A stretch of DNA of 64,000 nucleotides from Alphaproteobacteria bacterium (GTDB taxonomy: Bacteria; Pseudomonadota; Alphaproteobacteria; JACAEB01). The DNA lies in contig JACKLE010000003.1 in assembly GCA_024236075.1 (NCBI GenBank), forward strand, positions 1 through 64,000, written 5' to 3'. The position numbers and the translations under genes were made by a program. Position 1 is the stretch's first letter; each line of letters opens with the position of its first letter. A model generated the notes under the pieces. That model did not search any database. It was not told the DNA's origin and was given only the letters and a program-made list of their open reading frames with translations. Below are positions 59,288 through 64,000 of this stretch, piece after piece.

Positions 59288-60343
59288 CTACGGCGTCAGC
59301 ACCACGCGGCCGGTGATGCGGCCCGCGCGCATGTCGTCGAGCGTCGCGCTGGCGCGCGCGAGGGGGCGCAGCTCGATGGGGATCGCGCCGATCCTCCCGG
59401 CACGGACGAGCTCCATCATCTGCTCGGCCTCCTTGAGCGTGCCGGTCATCGAGCCCTGGATCGCCATGCTCTGGAACGGGAAGAGGGGAATGGGGATCGT
59501 CATGCCGCCGCCGAAGAGGCCGACGATCACGATGCGACCGCCCTTGCGGAGGACTGCCTGCGCGAATTTCTGCGTCGCCTCCGAGCCCACGAAGTCGATG
59601 ACGGCGTAGACGCCGTCCCTCGTATCCGCGCGCACGCGCTCGACCGCCTTGGGGTCCTTGGTGTTGTAGGCGACCTTGCCTCCGGCCTTGAGGGCGGCCT
59701 CGAGGCGCCCGTCGTCGATGTCGGCGACGAGCGGCTTCTGGCCCGTCACGGCCTCCGCGAACTCGATGCCCATCATGCCGACGCCGCCGCAGCCCAGGAT
59801 CAGCACGGGCTCGTCGGCGCTCACCTTGCCGACCTTCTTCAGCGCCGCGAAGGCGGTGATGCCGGAGCACATATAGGCCGCGGCGAGCGCGGGCGGCGTC
59901 TTGCCGTAGTCGAGGAGGTAGCGCGGATGCGGCACGAGCACATGCGTCGCGTAGCCCCCGTTGACCCCCGGCGCGCAGCCGAGCGAGCGGCCGCGATTGC
60001 ACATGTTCTCGAGGCCGCGCTCGCAGTTCGGGCACTTGCCGCAGCCGATCCAGGGAAATACGGCCCGGCGGGCCCCGATCGCGACGCCCGAGGCATCGGG
60101 CCCCAGCGCGACCACCTCGCCCTCGATCTCGTGGCCGAGCGTGTGCGGCAGGCTCATGCCCTTCGAGAGGTCGAGCTTGTTGCCGCCGCCGAGGTCGAAG
60201 CACCCGTCATGGAGATGGATGTCCGAATGGCAGACGCCGCAATGATGCACCTTCACGAGCACCTCGGTGCCCTTCGGCACGGGCGTGTCGACATGGACGC
60301 TCTGGAGGGGCTTCCCGAAGGCGACGACGGCTTGGCTGTCCAT
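59288..60343 (-). CDS. Zinc-dependent alcohol dehydrogenase
   Basis: 351 residues. Catalytic zinc ligands are in KVHHCGVCHSDIHLHDG and the GHEIEGEVVALG motif; structural zinc cysteines are in WIGCGKCPNCERGLENMC. NAD-binding motif is VLILGCGGVGMMGIEFAEAV. Family like E. coli YahK/AdhP and other primary or secondary alcohol dehydrogenases; the substrate is unclear. The ATG follows AGGAGGACCTCC. It is convergent with gmk, 9 bp apart. Confidence 0.92.
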   Translation of the reverse strand: MDSQAVVAFGKPLQSVHVDTPVPKGTEVLVKVHHCGVCHSDIHLHDGCFDLGGGNKLDLSKGMSLPHTLGHEIEGEVVALGPDASGVAIGARRAVFPWIGCGKCPNCERGLENMCNRGRSLGCAPGVNGGYATHVLVPHPRYLLDYGKTPPALAAAYMCSGITAFAALKKVGKVSADEPVLILGCGGVGMMGIEFAEAVTGQKPLVADIDDGRLEAALKAGGKVAYNTKDPKAVERVRADTRDGVYAVIDFVGSEATQKFAQAVLRKGGRIVIVGLFGGGMTIPIPLFPFQSMAIQGSMTGTLKEAEQMMELVRAGRIGAIPIELRPLARASATLDDMRAGRITGRVVLTP

Positions 60344-60373
60344 GGAGGTCCTCCTGATGCGGGCGGCGGCCCT

Positions 60374-61231
60374 TTATGACGACGCCCCGAGCCGGCGGGC
60401 AAGCGCAAGAAAATCGGCGGGCGTCAGCGTCTCGGCGCGAGCATCCGACTTCAGGCCGAGAGATTCAAGCACGCCCTCGGGGGCCGGGAAGGCTCCCTTG
60501 AGGCTCGTGCGCAGCATCTTGCGCCGCTGCCCGAAGGCCGCCGCCGTCACGCGCTCGAGCGCGGCCATGGTGGCGGCGTCGGGCGCCTCGGCGCGCGGCT
60601 CGAGGCGCAGGACCGTGGACACGACCTTCGGCGGCGGCACGAAGGCCTGCGGGCCGATGTCGAACAGGCGGCGAGGGCAGGCCCGCGCGGCGGCGAGGAC
60701 CGTGAGGCGTCCGTAGTCGGAGGTTCCGGCTTCGGCGCAGAGACGCGACGCGACCTCCTTCTGGACCATCACCGTGAGGGCGCGCCACCAGGGCGGCCAG
60801 GGCTCGGCTTTGATCCACCGGACGAGGAGCGGCGTCGCAATGTTGTAGGGCAGGTTCGCGACGAGCTGGGCGGGGGTCGTCTGTCCGGCCCGCGACAGCG
60901 CGGCGGGAATGTCGACCGCGAGCGCGTCCGCCTCGAGCACGGTCAGCCGGCCGGGATAGGCGGCCGCGATCTCGCCGAGCGCGGAAAGACAGCGCGCATC
61001 CTTCTCGATGGCGAGGACATGCCCGGCTCCTTCGAGGAGCAGCGCGCGCGTGAGGCCGCCGGGGCCCGGTCCGATCTCCACGACGGGCGCGCCCGAGGCG
61101 AGATCCGCCGCGCGGGCGATGCGGCGCGTGAGGTTGAGATCGAGGAGAAAGTGCTGGCCGAGGCCCTTGCGCGCCGCGAGGCCGTGCGCGGCGATGACGG
61201 CGCGCAGCGGCGGCAGGCCGTCCTCGCTCAT
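60374..61231 (-). CDS. rsmA: 16S rRNA dimethyladenosine transferase
   Basis: 285 residues. SAM motifs GLGQHFLLDLNL, VEIGPGPGGLTRALL and LVANLPYNIATPLL, then VMVQKEVASRLCAE and FVPPPKVVSTVLRL. Methylates the adjacent adenines A1518/A1519 of 16S rRNA (E. coli numbering). Its ATG overlaps the pdxA stop (ATGA). Conserved lptD-surA-pdxA-rsmA order. Confidence 0.97.
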   Translation of the reverse strand: MSEDGLPPLRAVIAAHGLAARKGLGQHFLLDLNLTRRIARAADLASGAPVVEIGPGPGGLTRALLLEGAGHVLAIEKDARCLSALGEIAAAYPGRLTVLEADALAVDIPAALSRAGQTTPAQLVANLPYNIATPLLVRWIKAEPWPPWWRALTVMVQKEVASRLCAEAGTSDYGRLTVLAAARACPRRLFDIGPQAFVPPPKVVSTVLRLEPRAEAPDAATMAALERVTAAAFGQRRKMLRTSLKGAFPAPEGVLESLGLKSDARAETLTPADFLALARRLGASS

Positions 61232-62250
61232 CGCCGGCGCGCCGCGAGCCGCTCGGCGAGCGCGATCGCCGCGAGGAGCCCGCGCTCGCTCGCCCTGCCC
61301 GTGCCCGCAATGTCGAAGGCCGTGCCGTGATCGGGCGAGGTGCGCACGAAAGGCAGGCCGAGCGTCACGTTGACGGTGTCCTCGAAGTCGAGAGTCTTGA
61401 CCGGAATGAGGGCCTGGTCGTGGCTGGGAAGCAGCGCGGCGTCGTAGCCGCCCCGCGCGCCTTCGTGGAAGAGGCTGTCGGCCGCGAGCGGGCCCTTGAG
61501 GTCGATGCCCTCGGCGCGGGCCTTCTGCGCCGCGGGCCTCAGCACCCGCTCCTCCTCCGTGCCGAGACGGCCATCCTCGCCCGCATGGGGGTTGAGCCCG
61601 CCGAGGACGAGGCGCGGGCGCGCGATGCCGAACTCGCCGGCGAGGCTTCGCGCCACGATGCGCGCGACCTCGAGGATGCGCTCCTCGGTGAGCGCGGCCG
61701 GAACCTCGCTCAGAGGCAGGTGAAGCGTCAAGGGAACGGTGCGAAGGCGCGGACCCGCGAGCATCATCACGGGCGTCGGCTCCTCGGCGAGCGCGAAATG
61801 GCGCTGCGCGAGGGCGGCGAGGAACTCCGTGTGCCCCGAATAGGCGAAGCCGGCGGCGGCGAGCACGGATTTCGCGATCGGGTTGGTGACGAGGGCGTCC
61901 GCCGCTCCGCGCGCGAGGAGGGCGACGCCCGTCTCGATGGCGGCGACGACCGCCGGCGCATTGGCGGGGTCGGGCCTGCCCGGCTCGCTCGCCCGCGCGA
62001 GGAGGTGCGGCAGGATCGCGAGCGCGCGGCCGTCGGCCCGGCGCGCCTCGTCGGCCGACCGGACGACGAGGAGCTGTGCCCCGATCCCGAGGCGCTTCGC
62101 TGTCGCGGCGGCGAGATCGGGATCGGCGAGCCACAGGAGACGGGGCGCGGCGGGCCGGCCGGCGAGCGCGAGATGGGCCTTCAGCGCGATCTCGGGGCCG
62201 ATCCCCGCCGGCTCGCCCATCGTCACGGCAAGGAGCGGCGCCTCGCTCAC
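61228..62250 (-). CDS. pdxA: 4-hydroxythreonine-4-phosphate dehydrogenase
   Basis: 340 residues. AVTMGEPAGIGPEIALKA, VTNPIAKSVLAAAGFAYSGHTEFLA, LNPHAGEDGRLGTEE and YDAALLPSHDQALIPVKTL are hallmarks. Makes the pyridoxal phosphate precursor. Metal-binding His residues are in GHTEFL, NPHAGE and PSHDQ. It starts 10 bp after surA. Confidence 0.97.
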   Translation of the reverse strand: MSEAPLLAVTMGEPAGIGPEIALKAHLALAGRPAAPRLLWLADPDLAAATAKRLGIGAQLLVVRSADEARRADGRALAILPHLLARASEPGRPDPANAPAVVAAIETGVALLARGAADALVTNPIAKSVLAAAGFAYSGHTEFLAALAQRHFALAEEPTPVMMLAGPRLRTVPLTLHLPLSEVPAALTEERILEVARIVARSLAGEFGIARPRLVLGGLNPHAGEDGRLGTEEERVLRPAAQKARAEGIDLKGPLAADSLFHEGARGGYDAALLPSHDQALIPVKTLDFEDTVNVTLGLPFVRTSPDHGTAFDIAGTGRASERGLLAAIALAERLAARRR

Positions 62251-62260
62251 ACGCGCCTCC

Positions 62261-63517
62261 TCAGCGCATCTCGACCGTCGCGTCGCGCCGCAGGTCGCGC
62301 AGGTACCGGCGCTGCATCATCGAGAGCTGCTGGTTGTAGAGCCGCTGGCGAATTTCGTCCGCCGTCGGAAGATTGACGGACTCGTTGAAGCGGTTGCAGA
62401 CGACGAGAACGTGGAAGCCGACCTTGGAGCGGATCGGCGCGCTCGCCTGCCCGGGCTGGAGACTGGCCACCGCCTCGCGAAACTCGGGCGCGAGGGCGCG
62501 CAGCTTGCGCGTGCCGATCTCGCCGGTGAGGACCTGCGGCATCTGGGCGAGCTGGTCGATGCCGGGACAGCCGGGAATGCGCGCCGAGATGTCGCGCGCG
62601 GCATTCTCGGCATCGGCGACCGTTTGGGCCGGCGCGTTCGGGAGCAGCGGCAGCACGGCCTGGCGGAGCTGCAGCTCGACGTCGAGGGGATCGCTGTTGC
62701 CGACGATGCGGCGGTCGCGCAGGAACAGGACGTAGTAGCCGCTCACCGTGCGCACGGGACCGGCGAGGTTGCCGGGGCTCAAGGGGCGGACCGCGCTCGC
62801 GAGATCGGGGTCGAGCTGGCTGTCCTCGACCCAGCCGATGTCGCCGCCCGTGCTCGCGGAGGCCGACTGGCTGAACTGCTGCGCCACCGCCTGGAAAGGG
62901 GCGCCCTGACGGATCTGCTGCACGAGGCGGTCTGCCGTCGCGTGGATGGCGGCATCCTGGTCGGGCGAGTCGACCCCGAGGAAGATCTCGGCGAGGAGAT
63001 ATTGCGGTTCGTCCGTGGACTGCTGGACGCGCTCCAGCACGAGGTTGACCTCGTCGTCGCTCACGCTGATGCGCGGCGCGAAGCGCTCGTTGACGAGCGT
63101 GTTCCAGGCGATCTCCGCCTCGATCTGGCGGCGCAGGGTCGACATGGAGATGCCGAGATTCGCGAGCTGGCCTTCGATCGCCTCGACGCTCGTATTGTTG
63201 GAATGCGCGATGGACTGGAGCGCCTGGTCGATCTCTTTGGGCTCGATCGCGACGTTCAGGCGCCTCGCTTCCTGAAGCTGAAGGCGCTCGTCGACGAGCG
63301 AGCGCAGGACCTGGTCGCGGATGCGCTTCAGGATGTCGTCGTTGACGTTCACGCCGGAGGTCGCCACCACGAGCCCGACCCGCTGGTCGAGGTCGTAGCC
63401 GGAGATGACCTCGTCGTTCACGATCGCGGCGATGCGCTGCACCGTCTGGGCCCACGCGGGATGGGCCGCGAGCGCCAGGATCGCGCCGAGCGCGAAGGCG
63501 GCGAGGGGCGGTCTCAT
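62261..63517 (-). CDS. surA: Periplasmic peptidyl-prolyl chaperone
   Basis: 418 residues. Signal peptide (LAAFALGAILALAAHPAWA, cleavage before QTVQRIAAIV). The SurA N-domain VNDEVISGYDLDQRV is followed by two parvulin PPIase repeats (around GGDIGWVEDSQLDPDLA and KVGFHVLVVCNR) and a C-terminal helix. It carries outer-membrane proteins such as LptD to the BAM complex. The start at 63517 follows AAGGATG; a TTG just before it is possible. Confidence 0.94.
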   Translation of the reverse strand: MRPPLAAFALGAILALAAHPAWAQTVQRIAAIVNDEVISGYDLDQRVGLVVATSGVNVNDDILKRIRDQVLRSLVDERLQLQEARRLNVAIEPKEIDQALQSIAHSNNTSVEAIEGQLANLGISMSTLRRQIEAEIAWNTLVNERFAPRISVSDDEVNLVLERVQQSTDEPQYLLAEIFLGVDSPDQDAAIHATADRLVQQIRQGAPFQAVAQQFSQSASASTGGDIGWVEDSQLDPDLASAVRPLSPGNLAGPVRTVSGYYVLFLRDRRIVGNSDPLDVELQLRQAVLPLLPNAPAQTVADAENAARDISARIPGCPGIDQLAQMPQVLTGEIGTRKLRALAPEFREAVASLQPGQASAPIRSKVGFHVLVVCNRFNESVNLPTADEIRQRLYNQQLSMMQRRYLRDLRRDATVEMR

Positions 63518-63740
63518 CAAGTTCGCAACATCCTTTTTCCTGGGCTCGCCGCGAAGGACGTCCTCGCTTCTGGGTGCCGCCGAAATGCGGTCATCTCGTG
63601 GCACGCCGGCCCGTGTTCGGCCCGTGTTCGGATTGCCTGATACGGGCGGGCCTGCCGGGCGCCCCCCTCAGGTCCCGGCGCGGCCCGTCGGGCACTCTAG
63701 CCGATCGCAAGAGGCTTTCAACTGCCGCCTGTGCGAGGCG

Positions 63741-64000
63741 TCAGTTGCCGAGAGTCTTGAGCGCGAGGCGCAGCACGACCGAGGTCGAGGGCTCGAAATC
63801 CCGGTCGCGGGTGAAGCGGCGATGATAGGCGAGCTCGAGCGCGACGCACTCGTTCTCGTAGGTGAGCCCCGCATTGGTGGTGATCATCTTGTCGGACTCG
63901 AGATCCCGCCGGGCGCCGGCGAGGAAGGTCCATCCGTCCGTGATGCGCAACCGCGTCTCCGCATTGATCTCGCGGCGGCGCCCGAGCTCGAAATCGACGT
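63741..64000 (-). CDS. lptD: LPS-assembly protein, C-terminal part (5' end outside window)
   Basis: The last 86 codons of a gene running off the right edge. Visible C-terminal beta-barrel strands include LRITDGWTFLAGARRD, AGLTYENECVALELAYHRRFTRDRD and the closing VVLRLALKTLGN; YENECVALELAYHR is a recognisable LptD C-terminal motif with the conserved cysteine. It sits upstream of surA in the conserved order. It inserts lipopolysaccharide into the outer membrane. The 223-bp gap to surA holds no gene. Confidence 0.88.
   Translation of the reverse strand, partial: VDFELGRRREINAETRLRITDGWTFLAGARRDLESDKMITTNAGLTYENECVALELAYHRRFTRDRDFEPSTSVVLRLALKTLGN

Overview
ORGANISM. The window is very GC-rich DNA with dense genes and few gaps. 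The gene order purF-cvpA-radA ... alr ... dnaB-rplI-rpsR-rpsF ... fabD-fabG-acpP-fabF-mltG-yicC-gmk ... rsmA-pdxA-surA-lptD, a DUF3126 gene next to cysE, and a TorF-type porin together point to an alphaproteobacterium, most likely of the order Hyphomicrobiales (Rhizobiales). I cannot name family or genus from the sequence alone. It looks like ordinary chromosome with one insertion sequence, not a plasmid, prophage or island. LAYOUT. 1-8.7 kb: the 3' end of a GDP-mannose dehydratase gene, a small hypothetical, two tandem secreted paralogues of unknown function, an MgtC/DUF4010 membrane protein, a biotin-dependent propionyl-CoA carboxylase alpha subunit (pccA), a secreted low-complexity protein, a PiuC-type hydroxylase and kdsA. 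8.7-13 kb: lipB divergent from a stand-alone short FliN/SpoA-domain protein, a siroheme-synthase-type gene translationally coupled to an APS-reductase-type cysH behind a clear promoter, tRNA-Leu(GAG) and mgtE. 13-29.5 kb: small secreted and membrane proteins, two alpha/beta hydrolases, a TorF porin with its own promoter and terminator, an HD hydrolase, queF, cysE, DUF3126, an MMPL/RND-like protein, a GST, a 3-hydroxybutyrate dehydrogenase coupled to a patatin, a complex palindromic repeat, an 844-bp IS5-family element inserted exactly at the stop codon of a phoH gene, and a candidate structured RNA (possibly 6S) in front of phoH. 29.5-37.7 kb: gamma carbonic anhydrase, a GYF_2/Cas2-like fusion, a crotonase, a methyltransferase, tandem-PilZ, phasin-like and PAS proteins, and a secreted protein with a 19-residue tandem repeat stalk. 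37.7-64 kb: mostly core genes on both strands (purF, cvpA, radA, mlaFE, alr, MT-A70 methyltransferase, yceI, dnaB, rplI-rpsR-rpsF, two tandem TauD-like dioxygenases, fabD-DUF2332-fabG-acpP-fabF-mltG-yicC-gmk, alcohol dehydrogenase, rsmA-pdxA-surA-lptD). HOW THE GENES WORK TOGETHER. Sulfur assimilation is represented by cysE, cysH and siroheme synthesis. Fatty-acid synthesis and envelope assembly run through fabD-fabF, mltG, alr, mlaFE, surA and lptD. Carbon-storage turnover is suggested by bdhA-patatin, pccA, a crotonase and a phasin-like gene with a TTGC-N3-GCAA box upstream. Overlapping start/stop codons (ATGA or GTGA) couple siroheme synthase-cysH, bdhA-patatin, radA-cvpA and pdxA-rsmA; fabD-DUF2332 overlap by one base. 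MOST UNUSUAL PARTS. These are the 19-residue repeat protein (36.4-37.7 kb), the GYF_2/Cas2-like fusion (31.4-31.9 kb), the secreted paralogue pair (0.8-2.7 kb), the candidate ncRNA (29.25-29.44 kb), the dioxygenase pair between rpsF and fabD, and DUF2332 inside the fab operon. No CRISPR array, defence island or prophage was seen.
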